From positions 124,001 to 188,000 of the forward strand of contig CACJQI010000001.1 in assembly GCA_902595535.1 (NCBI GenBank): 64,000 bases of DNA, given 5' to 3'. Shown piece by piece: positions 46,285 through 57,471 of the stretch. This stretch comes from an uncultured Pelagibacteraceae bacterium (GTDB lineage Bacteria > Pseudomonadota > Alphaproteobacteria > Pelagibacterales > Pelagibacteraceae). The notes beneath the pieces were generated by a model that saw only the letters and a list, made by a program, of their open reading frames with translations, searched no databases and was not told the DNA's origin. The stretch's first letter is position 1. Every line of letters begins with the position of its first letter. The position numbers and the translations under genes were made by a program.

Positions 46285-48942
46285 TTATTTTTTTAATTCT
46301 GCCTGTGCTGCTGCTAATCTTGCAATTGGAACTCTATAAGGTGAACAAGAAACATAATTTAATCCAACATTTGAGCAAAATTCAATACTTTTAGGGTCAC
46401 CACCATGTTCACCACAAATTCCTAATTTTAGTTTTTTGTTTTGTTTTTTTCCTTTTTCAACTGCAATCTCAACTAAATCTGCAACACCTTCATCTATTGA
46501 TACAAAGGGGTCAATTGAAAATATTTTATTTTCTATATAATCATTTAGAAATTTTCCACTATCATCTCTACTAATACCAAATGTTGTTTGAGTTAAATCA
46601 TTCGTTCCAAAGCTAAAAAATTCAGCATGTTTAGCAATTTCTTTTGCTTTAATTGCAGCTCTTGGTAATTCAATCATTGTACCAACTATAAATTTAATTT
46701 TTACTTTTTGTCGTTTTTGGACTTCACTAGCTACTTTAATTACTAAATCTTTCATAATCTTGATTTCTGCTTCTGTAGAAACTAAAGGAATCATTATTTC
46801 TGGGAAGGCTGACTTTATTTTTTTCTTTTGTAGTTCTGCTAAAGCTTCAAAAATAGCTCTACACTGCATTTCATATATTTCTGGAAAAGAAATGCCAAGT
46901 CTACATCCTCTATGACCCAGCATAGGATTTTGTTCGTGTAGTTCCTCTATTCTTATTTCAATTTCCTTTACAGGTAAATTTATGACATTTGAAACTTCAT
47001 TAATTTCTTTATTTGTACGAGGTAAAAATTCATGAAGTGGAGGATCAAGTAATCTGACTGTAACTGGGAGTCCGCTCATAATCTTAAATATTTCTATAAA
47101 ATCTTTTTTCTGATGAGGTAAAAGTTTATTAAGTGCTATTGATCTATCTTCTATAGTTTTTGATAAAATCATTTCTCTCACAGATAAAATTCTTTCTTCA
47201 TCAAAAAACATATGTTCTGTTCTACATAAACCAATACCTTCTGCTCCAAAATCTTTAGCCGTTTTTGTATCCTTTGGTGTTTCTGAATTTGTTCTAATAT
47301 TTAATTTTCTGAAACTATCAGCCCATGACATTAATTTTGAAAAATCTCCTGAAATTTCTGGTTTAACTGTAGCAACGCTTCCCTGAATAATTCTACCTGT
47401 TGAACCATCAATGGTGATAATATCGCCTTCTTTTATTTCTATTGATGAAGTTTTAAAGGTTTTATTTTCATAATTGATATCAATTTCACTGGAACCAGAA
47501 ACACATGGCCGTCCCATTCCTCTTGCTACTACCGCTGCATGGCTTGTCATTCCTCCTCTTGCAGTTAAAATCCCTTTAGCTGCATGCATTCCTTGTATAT
47601 CTTCTGGAGAAGTTTCTACTCTTACTAAAATTGTGTCTTGCATAATTGCCGTTAATCTTTCGGCTTCCTCTGAGGTAAAAACTACTTTGCCACTTGCTGC
47701 CCCAGGTGATGCTGGTAATCCATTTGCAATAACATTTATTGAATCTTTTTCATCTAAAGTAGGATGAAGCAAAGTATCCATTGAATTAGGATCAATTCTT
47801 AAAACAGCCTCTTTTTTTGAAATTAATTTCTCTTTTACCATATCAACTGCTATCTTTACTGCTGACTTAGCAGTTCTTTTTCCTGACCTTGTTTGAAGCA
47901 TCCACAATTTTTTATTCTCAACTGTAAATTCGACATCTTGCATATCTTTGTAATGTCTCTCTAATTTTTTTAAAATTTTGTGAAGTTGTTTATACACATC
48001 CGGCATTACTTCTTCCATTGAGAGAGCTTTTACTTTTGCTTTTATTCTTGCCTTTTTGGTTATGTATTGAGGAGTTCTTGTGCCAGCTACTACATCTTCT
48101 CCTTGTGCATTAATTAAATATTCTCCATAGATTTCATTTAAACCATCTGAGGGATTTCTAGTAAACACAACTCCAGTTGCACAGTCTTTTCCCATGTTTC
48201 CAAAAACCATTGATTGAACATTAACCGCAGTTCCCCACTCTGCTGGAATTTGATTTAATTTTCTGTAAACTTTTGCCCTATTGCTTTCCCAAGACAAAAA
48301 TACTGCACTTATTGCACCTAGTAATTGTTCATAAACATTTTGCGGAAAATCTTTTTTAGCTTTGTCTTTAACAGTTCTTTTAAAATCTTTAATTAATCCA
48401 TTCCAATCACTTTCATCAAGGTCAGTATCTAAAAGAACACCTTTAGTAAGTTTATAATTTTCAATTAATTCCTCAAAGTGATAACCCTCAACTCCCATTA
48501 CTACATTGCTATACATTTGAATAAATCTTCTATAGCTATCTTTTGCAAATCTTCCATTTGAAGTTTTTAAAGCTAACGCATTTACAGTTTTATCATTTAA
48601 ACCAAGGTTTAAAATTGTATCCATCATCCCAGGCATTGATACTCTGGCACCAGATCTCACAGATAAAAGTAAGGGGTTTTTTAAATCTCCAAATTTTTTT
48701 CCAACTTCTTTTTCAATTATTTGTAATTCTTTTTTTATTTGATTGATTAGATTTTGATTTAATCTTTTTTTATCTCTATAAAAAATTTCACAAACTTTTG
48801 TTGAAATTGTAAATCCAGGGGGAACTGGAAGACCCATTTTTCCCATTTCAGAAAGGTTTGCTCCTTTACCACCTAAAAAATTTTTAAGATTTTTAATTTT
48901 TTTATTATCTTTAGATTTAAAATTTAAAATAAGTTTTTTCAT
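46285..48942 (-). CDS. ppdK: Pyruvate, phosphate dikinase
   Basis: A protein of 885 residues, the full PPDK length. The N-terminal ATP-grasp part (LGGKGANLSEMGKMGLPVPPGFTI; LLSVRSGARVSMPGMMDTILNLG) is followed by the swivelling phosphohistidine domain, with catalytic His in GGMTSHAAVVARGMGRPCVSG. The PEP/pyruvate TIM barrel follows (EGIGLCRTEHMFF, MLGHRGCRLGI, SFGTNDLTQTTFG, ICGEHGGDP). It interconverts pyruvate and PEP with ATP and phosphate, probably for gluconeogenesis or energy saving. It abuts glyS (one-base overlap at 48942). Confidence 0.96.
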   Translation of the reverse strand: MKKLILNFKSKDNKKIKNLKNFLGGKGANLSEMGKMGLPVPPGFTISTKVCEIFYRDKKRLNQNLINQIKKELQIIEKEVGKKFGDLKNPLLLSVRSGARVSMPGMMDTILNLGLNDKTVNALALKTSNGRFAKDSYRRFIQMYSNVVMGVEGYHFEELIENYKLTKGVLLDTDLDESDWNGLIKDFKRTVKDKAKKDFPQNVYEQLLGAISAVFLSWESNRAKVYRKLNQIPAEWGTAVNVQSMVFGNMGKDCATGVVFTRNPSDGLNEIYGEYLINAQGEDVVAGTRTPQYITKKARIKAKVKALSMEEVMPDVYKQLHKILKKLERHYKDMQDVEFTVENKKLWMLQTRSGKRTAKSAVKIAVDMVKEKLISKKEAVLRIDPNSMDTLLHPTLDEKDSINVIANGLPASPGAASGKVVFTSEEAERLTAIMQDTILVRVETSPEDIQGMHAAKGILTARGGMTSHAAVVARGMGRPCVSGSSEIDINYENKTFKTSSIEIKEGDIITIDGSTGRIIQGSVATVKPEISGDFSKLMSWADSFRKLNIRTNSETPKDTKTAKDFGAEGIGLCRTEHMFFDEERILSVREMILSKTIEDRSIALNKLLPHQKKDFIEIFKIMSGLPVTVRLLDPPLHEFLPRTNKEINEVSNVINLPVKEIEIRIEELHEQNPMLGHRGCRLGISFPEIYEMQCRAIFEALAELQKKKIKSAFPEIMIPLVSTEAEIKIMKDLVIKVASEVQKRQKVKIKFIVGTMIELPRAAIKAKEIAKHAEFFSFGTNDLTQTTFGISRDDSGKFLNDYIENKIFSIDPFVSIDEGVADLVEIAVEKGKKQNKKLKLGICGEHGGDPKSIEFCSNVGLNYVSCSPYRVPIARLAAAQAELKK

Positions 48943-51008
48943 TAGTGGTTATCGATTAGAGAAAAATTAACATAATTATCAAACGTTTTACATAACATTT
49001 GAATTAGTTCCAGTCTGTTTTTTTTAATATTCGTATCCTCTTCGTTTACTATGACATTATCAAAAAAATCGAACACTAATTTTTTGGAGTCAGCTAAATA
49101 GGTTAGAGACTTCTCAAAATTTTCATCTTTATTGATACTATTGAAATACTTATTTAATTCATTTATTTTTTTAAATAAGTTTTTTTCAAAATCTGTTTTA
49201 AAAATACCAGGATCGGTTGAATTTGTTAGCTCAATTTTTTGATTTTTGAGTTCACTTTCAAGTATATTCGCAGCCCTTTTATAGCTTAAAATTAAATCTA
49301 TACCATTTGGTTTTCTAATGATTTTATTCAAACTCGTAGCTTTCCCAAAAATAATGACTATGTGATCTAAATTAAAAGAATTTGCTGACGCTTGAATTAT
49401 ATCATGACGAATTTTTTCTTCTTTCATGAAAAACTTTAATCTTTCCATTAAAAATTCTGACAATTCTTTTTGTAAAAACTTGTTTTCAAATTCAAATCCT
49501 TGATCAGCATATAAGCTTGATGAATAACTGATTAAATCTCGAATTTTAAAATCTTTTTTATTTTGAGCAATTATTCTAATTATACCAAGCGCTAATCTTC
49601 TTAAAGCATAAGGATCTTTTGAACTTGTTGGTTTTTGATTTATTCCAAAAAAACCTACCAGCGTATCTATTTTATCAGCTAATGATAATGCGATACTATA
49701 TGGTTTTTTTGGTATTTTTGATTCTAAACCTATTGGCAAGTATTGTTCGGTTATTGCAAGTGATACATCTTTTTCAAATCCTTGAGCCTCAGCAAAATAA
49801 CCTCCCATAATGCCTTGAAGTTCAGGAAATTCTCCTACAAGCTCAGATATTAAATCAACTTTGCAAACTGAAGCTGATAATTCTACTTTTTCTTTACTTA
49901 TCAATAACTCATCTGATAGCATCCCTCCAAGTTTTCTCATACGTTGTACTTTGTCAAAATATGTACCTAGTCCTTTAAAGTAATTCATAGATTTTAATTT
50001 TGAAACTTTTTTAACTAAATTTTGAGATTTATCTTTAAACCAAAAAAACTCAGCATCGCTTAATCTTGCTTCTACAACTCTTTCATTACCTAATTTAATA
50101 AACCCTTTTTTATCTTGTTTGTTTGTTACAACTAAAAATTCATTTGTAATATTTCCTTTATTATCGAAAGTTGGGAAGTATTTTTGATGATTTTGCATAG
50201 TTATTATTAGAATCTCTTTTGGAATATTTAGAAATTTTCTATCAAATTCACAAAGCAATACATTTGGTTGATCTGTCAAATTTACTACCTCATCAAGTAA
50301 TTTGTTATTTTTTTCAATTCTGATATTTTTTTTTGCTAAAATTTCATTAAATTTTTTTTCAATTAAATTTTTTCTTAACTCTTGATCTACAATAATATTA
50401 AGTTTTTTAAAAAATTTATTGTAATCTTTAAAGTTAGTAAAAATTTTTTTATTTTCTTCAAATTCTTTATCGATAAAAGTTGTGTTTGATGAACGTATAT
50501 GATGAAAATCAAAAATTAGTTTTTTTTTATCAAAACTAGCAAGTATTGACTTTAATGGTCTGCCCCATTTTAAATTATAATCGCTCCATTTCATTGACTT
50601 TTTCCATTGAATCTTTTCTAATGTTTTGGGTATAAATTCTTCTAATAATTCACATGTATTAAATTTTTTTATTTTGGTTTTAAAAAAATAGAATTCTTTC
50701 TTGTCTATTGTTTTTTTATAAAGATCTTTTTTAGAAATATTATTTGATCTTATAAATCCTTCTAATGCTATTTCAGGAGCGTTTATATTAGGTCCTTTAA
50801 TTTCTTCAGATTTTAAAACTACCTGTTTTTTTAAGCCCTCAAACAAAATTATTAATCTATTGGGTGTAGAAAAAGAGGAGCTTTTTTTATAAGAAATTAA
50901 TCTTTCATTGAAAAATTTATTAAAACTGCACAACAAATTTTCTCGTAAATTTTTTTGAAGTGAGGAAGGTATTTCTTCACTAAATAACTCTAAAAAAAAT
51001 TCTGACAT
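48942..51008 (-). CDS. glyS: Glycyl-tRNA synthetase beta subunit
   Basis: A protein of 688 residues starting FFLELFSEEIPSSLQKNLRENL, the typical GlyS opening. LWV-like motifs include VNLTDQPNVLLCEFDRKFLNIPKEILIITMQNHQKYF and the HD-like region with GELPELQ-type sequence (VGEFPELQGIMGGYFAEAQG). The C-terminal anticodon-binding part is near 580-688. It forms the alpha2beta2 bacterial GlyRS with glyQ, which ends one base upstream. Confidence 0.95.
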   Translation of the reverse strand: MSEFFLELFSEEIPSSLQKNLRENLLCSFNKFFNERLISYKKSSSFSTPNRLIILFEGLKKQVVLKSEEIKGPNINAPEIALEGFIRSNNISKKDLYKKTIDKKEFYFFKTKIKKFNTCELLEEFIPKTLEKIQWKKSMKWSDYNLKWGRPLKSILASFDKKKLIFDFHHIRSSNTTFIDKEFEENKKIFTNFKDYNKFFKKLNIIVDQELRKNLIEKKFNEILAKKNIRIEKNNKLLDEVVNLTDQPNVLLCEFDRKFLNIPKEILIITMQNHQKYFPTFDNKGNITNEFLVVTNKQDKKGFIKLGNERVVEARLSDAEFFWFKDKSQNLVKKVSKLKSMNYFKGLGTYFDKVQRMRKLGGMLSDELLISKEKVELSASVCKVDLISELVGEFPELQGIMGGYFAEAQGFEKDVSLAITEQYLPIGLESKIPKKPYSIALSLADKIDTLVGFFGINQKPTSSKDPYALRRLALGIIRIIAQNKKDFKIRDLISYSSSLYADQGFEFENKFLQKELSEFLMERLKFFMKEEKIRHDIIQASANSFNLDHIVIIFGKATSLNKIIRKPNGIDLILSYKRAANILESELKNQKIELTNSTDPGIFKTDFEKNLFKKINELNKYFNSINKDENFEKSLTYLADSKKLVFDFFDNVIVNEEDTNIKKNRLELIQMLCKTFDNYVNFSLIDNH

Positions 51009-51890
51009 TTAACTTTGATTATCTAACCAAATTGCTGCAGCAGCTTTTGTAATATCTCGAATTCTTCCAATATATCCAGCTCTTTGAGCTACACTTATAG
51101 CACCTCTGGCATCTAAAATATTGAATACATGACTAGCCTTCAAGCACTGATCGTATGCGGGCAATGAAATATTTTTTTTAACAAGAGATTTTGCTTCCAT
51201 CTCATGCATATCAAACATTTTAAATAAATTATTGATATTTGCATGCTCAAAATTATATGCTGAAAATTCTTTTTCTGCTTGATGAAAAACATCTTGATAC
51301 TTTACTCCTTCATCATTCCATAATAAATCATATACATTTTTTTGTTGTTGAGTAAACATGCAAATTCTTTCTAATCCATAAGTAATTTCAACTGAAACAG
51401 GTTTACATTCAAAGCCTGCCATCTGTTGAAAATAAGTGAATTGTGTTATTTCCATTCCATCACACCAAACTTCCCAACCTAAACCAGCCGCACCTAAAGT
51501 TGGGCTTTCCCAATCATCTTCAACAAATCTAACATCATGTTCATTATGATCGATACCAATAACTGACAAACTATTAAGGTATAATCTTTTTATATTATCT
51601 GGTGACGGTTTAATTAAAACTTGAAATTGATAATAATGTTGTAATCTATTTGGATTATCTCCATACCTTCCATCCGTTGGCCTTCTTGAAGGTTGAACAT
51701 AAGCTGCTTTCCATGGTTTCGGTCCAAGAGATCTGAGAGTTGTTGCTGGATGAAATGTACCTGCACCTACCTCCATATCATAAGGCTGCAAAACTATACA
51801 TCCTTTTTTACTCCAAAATTTTTGAAGACTTAAAATCGTTTCTTGAAATGTTTGGATTTTTTGTTTTGGTTTTTTTATTTTAGAAACCAT
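51009..51890 (-). CDS. glyQ: Glycyl-tRNA synthetase alpha subunit
   Basis: A protein of 293 residues from ATG at 51890; an ATG at 51914 adds eight residues and increases overlap with the peptidase gene. It contains [47 protein letters not shown] and [28 protein letters not shown], both diagnostic of GlyQ. It holds the class II aminoacylation site for glycine. Start overlaps the S49 peptidase stop by 11 bases. Confidence 0.95.
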   Translation of the reverse strand: MVSKIKKPKQKIQTFQETILSLQKFWSKKGCIVLQPYDMEVGAGTFHPATTLRSLGPKPWKAAYVQPSRRPTDGRYGDNPNRLQHYYQFQVLIKPSPDNIKRLYLNSLSVIGIDHNEHDVRFVEDDWESPTLGAAGLGWEVWCDGMEITQFTYFQQMAGFECKPVSVEITYGLERICMFTQQQKNVYDLLWNDEGVKYQDVFHQAEKEFSAYNFEHANINNLFKMFDMHEMEAKSLVKKNISLPAYDQCLKASHVFNILDARGAISVAQRAGYIGRIRDITKAAAAIWLDNQS

Positions 51891-52686
51891 ATCTTTGCCA
51901 AATTGACCTTTCATCTAGAATGTTAGCTAATTGATCTACTTGATTATTTGATGAAGAAAGTTTTTGACTTAACCAACCTTTTGTTTTTTCAAATTTTTTA
52001 ATTACAACATCGTCTCCAAATTTTTCTTTTAAAACTTCATGTGCGTTACCAATTCCATCTATTAATCCTAAATCTTTTGCCTTGCTACCCGACCAAAACT
52101 CTCCTGAAAAAAGTTCAACTCCTGATTTATTTAGTTTTGAGCCTCTGCTTTTTTCTACAACATCAATAAAATCTTTGTGTAAATCTAGTTGGATTTTTTT
52201 TAGTCTTTCAATATCTTCATTTTTTTCTTCAAGAAATGGGTCTAATGTACTTTTATTTTTTCCCGCGGTATGAACTCTTCTCTCAACACCTATTTTTTTT
52301 ATTAATTCGGTAAAACCAAATGAAGAATAAATTACTCCTATTGATCCAATAATTGAACTTGAATTTGCATAAATTTCATCACCAGCACAAGAAATTAAAT
52401 ATCCTCCAGAAGCAGCTACATCTTCAGCAAACACTATAACTTTTTTTTTATTTTTTTTTGCTTCTTGTTTTATAAAACTATAAATTAAATGTGACTGTAC
52501 AGGAGATCCACCAGGTGAATTTATAGTAATAGCAACAGTGTGAGCTTTTTTAAGAGAAAAAGCCTTTTTTATAAGTTCTTCTTGACCAGCAAAGTCAATC
52601 CCTTGTTTAAATTTTCCAGCATTCCCAATAACTCCATTCAATTTTAGGTGGGCAACTATCTTTTTCTTTTTAAAAAAAGAGAACAT
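51880..52686 (-). CDS. S49 family signal peptide peptidase (SppA/SohB-like)
   Basis: A protein of 268 residues with a single protease domain. The nucleophile is likely Ser93 in [21 protein letters not shown] and the general base Lys145 in [22 protein letters not shown] and [12 protein letters not shown] are also family hallmarks. It has only a weak N-terminal hydrophobic segment, so membrane attachment is unclear. It cleaves signal-peptide remnants in the family. It is first of the unit reading into glyQ-glyS-ppdK. Confidence 0.9.
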   Translation of the reverse strand: MFSFFKKKKIVAHLKLNGVIGNAGKFKQGIDFAGQEELIKKAFSLKKAHTVAITINSPGGSPVQSHLIYSFIKQEAKKNKKKVIVFAEDVAASGGYLISCAGDEIYANSSSIIGSIGVIYSSFGFTELIKKIGVERRVHTAGKNKSTLDPFLEEKNEDIERLKKIQLDLHKDFIDVVEKSRGSKLNKSGVELFSGEFWSGSKAKDLGLIDGIGNAHEVLKEKFGDDVVIKKFEKTKGWLSQKLSSSNNQVDQLANILDERSIWQRYGF

Positions 52687-52799
52687 TTTTATTCCTTATA
52701 GAATTTTTAATTGATTATAAAGTTACTTATAATTGAAGAAAAAGGTGCGTCAATTGATAAGTAATATATAAAACCTAATTATATTAACTTAATAAAATT
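52687..52799. promoter_or_regulatory. Divergent intergenic region, S49 peptidase / polyprenyl synthase
   Basis: A 113-base AT-rich gap between two divergent genes; promoters for both must lie here. TTGATA at 52756-52761 followed about 18 bases later by an ATTATA-type element is a plausible plus-strand promoter, but composition makes this weak. No hairpin stands out. Confidence 0.35.
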
Positions 52800-53813
52800 A
52801 TGGGAACAGTAATACAACTTAAAAATCAAATAAATGACTCTTATTTTCAGCTCAAAGAATCTGTTGAGGATAAACTTGTATTAACTGAGGAAAAAATAAA
52901 ATTAAAACTAAATAGTGATGTGGAGTTAGTCCAAAAAATGACTAACTATCATATCAAAACTGGTGGGAAAAGATTAAGAGCTTTATTAACACTTGGCTCA
53001 GCAAAATTATGTGGATATTCAAAAGGATCTAGAGATGTAAATTTAGCAGCCTGTGTTGAGTTGATACATAGCGCAACCTTGATGCACGATGATGTGATTG
53101 ATGAAGGGATTATTAGAAGAGGTAAAGAAACTTTGAATGAAATTTGGGGTAATCATTCCTCAGTTTTAATTGGTGATTATTTGTTAAGTAGATGTTTTGA
53201 AATGATGGTAGAAGATGGAAATTTAGAAGTCTTAAAATTATTATCCTCTACATCGTCTAAAATTGCTCAAGGAGAAGTTTTGCAGCTTCAACATAAAGGG
53301 GAAGTTGATATGCTTGAAGAAACATATTTAAAAATAATATCAGCAAAAACAGCTGAGTTATTTGCAGCATCAACGAAAGTTGGTGCAATATTATCAGATG
53401 TAGAAAACAAAGAAAAAGATGCTTTAGAATTTTATGGAAGAAATCTTGGACTTACTTTTCAAATTGCTGATGATACACTTGATTATAATTCAGAACTTAA
53501 AATGTTCGGAAAAACAGTTGGTCAAGATTTTTTTGAGGGAAAAATTACTTTACCAATAATTTTACTTTTTCAAAAATTGGATTCAATTGAAAAAGAAAAT
53601 TTGAAGGAAATTTTTAGTAAAGAAATAAGAGATAAAGATGATTTTGAAAAAACAATTTCTTTAATCAAAAAATATAAAATTATTGAAGAATGTTACCAAA
53701 AAGCTCAGCACTATATTAATCTTGCATCAAACGCTTTAACAGTTTTTGAGGAATCAAAAGATAAAAATATTTTTAAAAATCTAACATCTTTTAGTTTAAC
53801 TAGAAATTTTTAG
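52800..53813 (+). CDS. ispB: Long-chain polyprenyl diphosphate synthase (octaprenyl type)
   Basis: A protein of 337 residues. First aspartate-rich motif DDVIDEG (in LIHSATLMHDDVIDEGIIRRG), second QIADDTLDYNS, and the KTGGKRLRALLTL region near residue 45 that binds isopentenyl diphosphate. The small residues before the first motif fit a long-chain product, probably the ubiquinone side chain. It is distinct from the short-chain enzyme at 57468-58340. It converges on pdxH; the stop codons share bases at 53810-53813. Confidence 0.92.
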   Translation: MGTVIQLKNQINDSYFQLKESVEDKLVLTEEKIKLKLNSDVELVQKMTNYHIKTGGKRLRALLTLGSAKLCGYSKGSRDVNLAACVELIHSATLMHDDVIDEGIIRRGKETLNEIWGNHSSVLIGDYLLSRCFEMMVEDGNLEVLKLLSSTSSKIAQGEVLQLQHKGEVDMLEETYLKIISAKTAELFAASTKVGAILSDVENKEKDALEFYGRNLGLTFQIADDTLDYNSELKMFGKTVGQDFFEGKITLPIILLFQKLDSIEKENLKEIFSKEIRDKDDFEKTISLIKKYKIIEECYQKAQHYINLASNALTVFEESKDKNIFKNLTSFSLTRNF

Positions 53814-54436
53814 GGACTCAAAAGTGATTGTGTCCAAATTCCATTACTATCTTTAGAATACTTAAGTCTTTCATGTATTCTGCTGTCACCATCAAGCCAA
53901 AATTCAATTGTTAAAGGTGATAAATTCCAACCAGACCAGTGTGAAGGTCTTGGAACATTATTTTGATCATCAAATTTTTTTTTGTAATCCTCTATTGAAT
54001 TTATTAATTCATCTCTACTACTCAAAACTTTGCTTTGTTTAGATGCCCAAGCTCCTATTCTACTTTCATAGCCCCTAGTATTATAATATTGATCTGCAAC
54101 TTTATCAGATACTAATGATACCGATCCGCTAATTCTTACCTGTCTTAAAAGACTTTTCCAATGAAAACACATAGATGCATTGGGGTTTTCTTTTAACTCA
54201 ATACTTTTTTGACTATTTAAATTAGTAAAAAATACAAATCCATTTTTGTTAAAGTCTTTAAGCAAAACCATTCTTACTGAAGGGAAATTATTCTTATCAG
54301 ATGTTGCTAACGCAACTGCATTTGGATCATTAAGCTCAGTTTTTTTAGCCTCATCCATCCATACTTTGAATAACTGCATTGGATCTTTCAGATCTAAAAA
54401 ACATCTATTTAGCCCAAGTGAGTTTTTTTGATTCAT
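53810..54436 (-). CDS. pdxH: Pyridoxamine 5'-phosphate oxidase
   Basis: A protein of 208 residues. FMN-binding sequence VRMVLLKDFNKNGFVFFTNLNSQKSIELKENP and C-terminal PRPSHWSGWNLSPLTIEFWLDGDSRIHERLKY match PdxH fully. It oxidises PNP/PMP to pyridoxal phosphate, the last step of B6 salvage or synthesis. Divergent from aroC with only 33 bases between the starts. Confidence 0.95.
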   Translation of the reverse strand: MNQKNSLGLNRCFLDLKDPMQLFKVWMDEAKKTELNDPNAVALATSDKNNFPSVRMVLLKDFNKNGFVFFTNLNSQKSIELKENPNASMCFHWKSLLRQVRISGSVSLVSDKVADQYYNTRGYESRIGAWASKQSKVLSSRDELINSIEDYKKKFDDQNNVPRPSHWSGWNLSPLTIEFWLDGDSRIHERLKYSKDSNGIWTQSLLSP

Positions 54437-54469
54437 AATTTAAACAAAATAATCTATATAATATAAATA

Positions 54470-55552
54470 ATGTCATTTAATACATTTGGAAAGCTATTTC
54501 GTTTTACTACTTGGGGAGAGTCTCATGGTCCAGCAATAGGTTGTATCGTAGATGGGTGCCCACCAAATATCTACTTAAAAGAGCAAGATATTCAAAAAGA
54601 ATTAGACAAAAGAAAACCAGGACAATCTAAATTTACAACTCAAAGAAAAGAAGACGATAAAGTTCAGATATTATCTGGTGTCTTCGAGGGAAAAACTACT
54701 GGAGCTCCCATATCTATGATTATTTATAACAAAGATATGAGATCAAAAGATTATGGAAATATTAAGGATAAATTTAGACCAGGACACGCAGATCTTACTT
54801 ATTTCAAAAAATATGGAATAAGAGACTATAGAGGAGGAGGAAGATCTTCTGCTAGAGAAACTGCTTCAAGAGTTGCAGCTGGTGCAATTGCCAAAATAGT
54901 TTTACAAAAAAAATTGGGAAAAAAATTTCAAGTAATTGGCGCTGTCACTCAATTAGGAATATTAGGTTGCGATACTAATGAGTGGAATGATAAAATAATT
55001 ACTAAAAATCCTTTTTTCTGCCCTGATAAATCAATGATAAAAATTTGGGAAAAATATTTGCTAGGTGTTAGAAAATCTGGATCTTCATGTGGGGCAATAA
55101 TAGAAATAAGAGCAAGAGGTATACCTGCTGGACTTGGTGCACCAATTTACTCAAAATTAGATTCTGACATAGCTTCAAGTTTAATGAGTATAAATGCTGT
55201 GAAAGGAGTAAACATTGGCTCTGGAATGAACTCAGCACAATTAAGTGGTGAACAAAATTCAGATGAAATTTCTCAAAAAGGTAAAAGATTAAAATTCAAT
55301 AGCAATAATGCTGGTGGAATTTTAGGAGGTATATCCAGTGGCCAAGAAATTATTGCATCTTTTGCGGTAAAACCCACATCTTCAATTTTGACAACTAGAA
55401 AAACAATTAATAAATTTGGAAAAAATACCACTATTTCAGTTACAGGAAGACATGACCCTTGTGTTGGAATTAGAGCGGTTCCAGTTGGAGAAGCAATGAT
55501 GAATTGTGTTTTATTAGATCACTATCTGATGAACAAAGCACAATGTAGCTAG
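54470..55552 (+). CDS. aroC: Chorismate synthase
   Basis: A protein of 360 residues. Family signatures [66 protein letters not shown] and [18 protein letters not shown] are present. It forms chorismate from EPSP with reduced FMN in the aromatic pathway. It converges on dxs with a two-base gap, leaving no room for a separate terminator. Confidence 0.96.
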   Translation: MSFNTFGKLFRFTTWGESHGPAIGCIVDGCPPNIYLKEQDIQKELDKRKPGQSKFTTQRKEDDKVQILSGVFEGKTTGAPISMIIYNKDMRSKDYGNIKDKFRPGHADLTYFKKYGIRDYRGGGRSSARETASRVAAGAIAKIVLQKKLGKKFQVIGAVTQLGILGCDTNEWNDKIITKNPFFCPDKSMIKIWEKYLLGVRKSGSSCGAIIEIRARGIPAGLGAPIYSKLDSDIASSLMSINAVKGVNIGSGMNSAQLSGEQNSDEISQKGKRLKFNSNNAGGILGGISSGQEIIASFAVKPTSSILTTRKTINKFGKNTTISVTGRHDPCVGIRAVPVGEAMMNCVLLDHYLMNKAQCS

Positions 55553-55554
55553 TG

Positions 55555-57471
55555 CTAATTTTTTACAACCTTTATAGAGTCTTTTGTAAATAAGATATCC
55601 AATATTTTTTTTGAGATTTGTGATGAGTTCAAACCTGCTAATTCATACATATTTTTTGGAGTATCTTGATCAATAAAAGTATCCGGTAATGTCATTGATC
55701 GAAACTTTAATCCTATGTCAAAAACCCCTGTTTCAGCTAATAGGTTTTTAACATGAGAACCAAAACCACCAATTGACCCCTCTTCAATAGTAATTATAAC
55801 TTCATGTTCACGAGCACACTTTAAAATAAGCTCTCGATCCAATGGTTTTGCAAACCTTGCGTCTACAATTGTTGTTGATACACCTTTGCTCTTTAGTTCC
55901 TCAGCTGCCAATTTACATTCTTCAAGTCTTGTTCCCAAACTTAAAATACAAGCTTGGTTACCCTCCTGAATAATTCTTCCTTTGCCTATATCTATTTTTT
56001 CCTCAATCGAAGGCAATTCAAGTCCAATACCACTTCCTCTTGGATATCTAATTGCACAAGGTTTGTCATTTATATCTACTGATGTATTAATCATTTTTAC
56101 TAATTCGGCTTCATCGCTTGCAGCCATTACGATAAAATTTGGTAGTGTTGATAAATAAGTAATATCAAATGAACCTGCATGCGTAGATCCATCTGCTCCT
56201 ACCAATCCTGCTCTATCTATTGCAAATCTTACTGGCAGACTTTGTATAGCCACATCGTGAACGACTTGATCATAGGCTCTTTGTAAAAAAGTAGAGTAAA
56301 TTGCAGCATAAGGCTTATACCCTTCGGTCGCTAAACCTGCAGAGAAAGTTACAGCGTGCTGTTCTGCAATTCCAACATCAAACATTCTTTTTGGAAATTC
56401 TTTTCCAAAAATATCCATTCCAGTACCATTAGGCATCGCAGCTGTTATTCCAACAATTTTACTATCTTTTTGAGCATGTTTTACTAACGTATTAGCAAAT
56501 ACTTTTGTATAAGCTGGAAGATTGCTAATACTTTTTATCTGTTCTCCTGTTTCAACATTAAATTTTGAAACACCATGATAATTATCCGTAGCTTTTTCTG
56601 CATAAGAATATCCTTTACCTTTTTGTGTTTTGATGTGTATCATTATTGGGCCTTCATGTTTTGAGTCTCTTGCATTTTTTAAAATTGGAATTAGATCATT
56701 TAAATCATGACCATCAATTGGACCTGCGTAATAAAAACCTAATGAGCTAAATAAAGTACCGCCAGTAACTGCCGATCTTAAAAAATCCTCTGCTTTAGCA
56801 GCTTTTGTACTAAATCTCTTTGAAAATGCGGATGTAATAAGCTTAAATGTTTCTCGAAGACTAAAATAAATTTTTCCTGTAAATAATTTTGCCAAATAAG
56901 TCCTCATTGCACCCACTGGTTTAGCAATAGACATATCGTTATCATTTAAAATAACAATCATTTTAGTTTTTGATGCTCCTGCATTATTCATAGCCTCATA
57001 CGCCATACCTGCACTAATTGCGCCATCCCCAATTACAGCTATTACATTAGAGGTTTTGTTTGCTAATTTATTTGCTTCTGCAATTCCTAATGCAGAAGAT
57101 ATAGACGTTGAGCTATGTGCTGCACCAAATGGATCATACTCACTTTCTGATCTTTTTGTAAAACCTGATAATCCATCACCTTGTCTTAATGTTTTAATTT
57201 TTTTTTTTCTACCTGTTAAAATTTTATGTGGATAAGATTGATGACCAACATCCCATATTAATTTATCATTTGGAGTATCAAAAACATAATGAAGAGCAAC
57301 TGTCAACTCAACAACACCTAAACCAGCGCCAAGATGTCCTCCAGTTATAGAAACTGCACTGATCATTTCTTTTCTAACTTCATCAGAAACTTTTTGTAAA
57401 TCTTTTTCTGGAATTTTTCTTAAATCAGATGGAAAATTAATATTATCTAAAAATTTATAATTTTGTGTCAT
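55555..57471 (-). CDS. dxs: 1-deoxy-D-xylulose-5-phosphate synthase
   Basis: A protein of 638 residues. The ThDP site is [21 protein letters not shown] with [36 protein letters not shown] near the start, the transketolase middle domain ([20 protein letters not shown]) and the C-terminal domain are complete. It makes DXP from pyruvate and glyceraldehyde 3-phosphate for isoprenoids, thiamine and B6. It overlaps ispA by four bases; xseB-ispA-dxs is a standard order. Confidence 0.96.
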   Translation of the reverse strand: MTQNYKFLDNINFPSDLRKIPEKDLQKVSDEVRKEMISAVSITGGHLGAGLGVVELTVALHYVFDTPNDKLIWDVGHQSYPHKILTGRKKKIKTLRQGDGLSGFTKRSESEYDPFGAAHSSTSISSALGIAEANKLANKTSNVIAVIGDGAISAGMAYEAMNNAGASKTKMIVILNDNDMSIAKPVGAMRTYLAKLFTGKIYFSLRETFKLITSAFSKRFSTKAAKAEDFLRSAVTGGTLFSSLGFYYAGPIDGHDLNDLIPILKNARDSKHEGPIMIHIKTQKGKGYSYAEKATDNYHGVSKFNVETGEQIKSISNLPAYTKVFANTLVKHAQKDSKIVGITAAMPNGTGMDIFGKEFPKRMFDVGIAEQHAVTFSAGLATEGYKPYAAIYSTFLQRAYDQVVHDVAIQSLPVRFAIDRAGLVGADGSTHAGSFDITYLSTLPNFIVMAASDEAELVKMINTSVDINDKPCAIRYPRGSGIGLELPSIEEKIDIGKGRIIQEGNQACILSLGTRLEECKLAAEELKSKGVSTTIVDARFAKPLDRELILKCAREHEVIITIEEGSIGGFGSHVKNLLAETGVFDIGLKFRSMTLPDTFIDQDTPKNMYELAGLNSSQISKKILDILFTKDSIKVVKN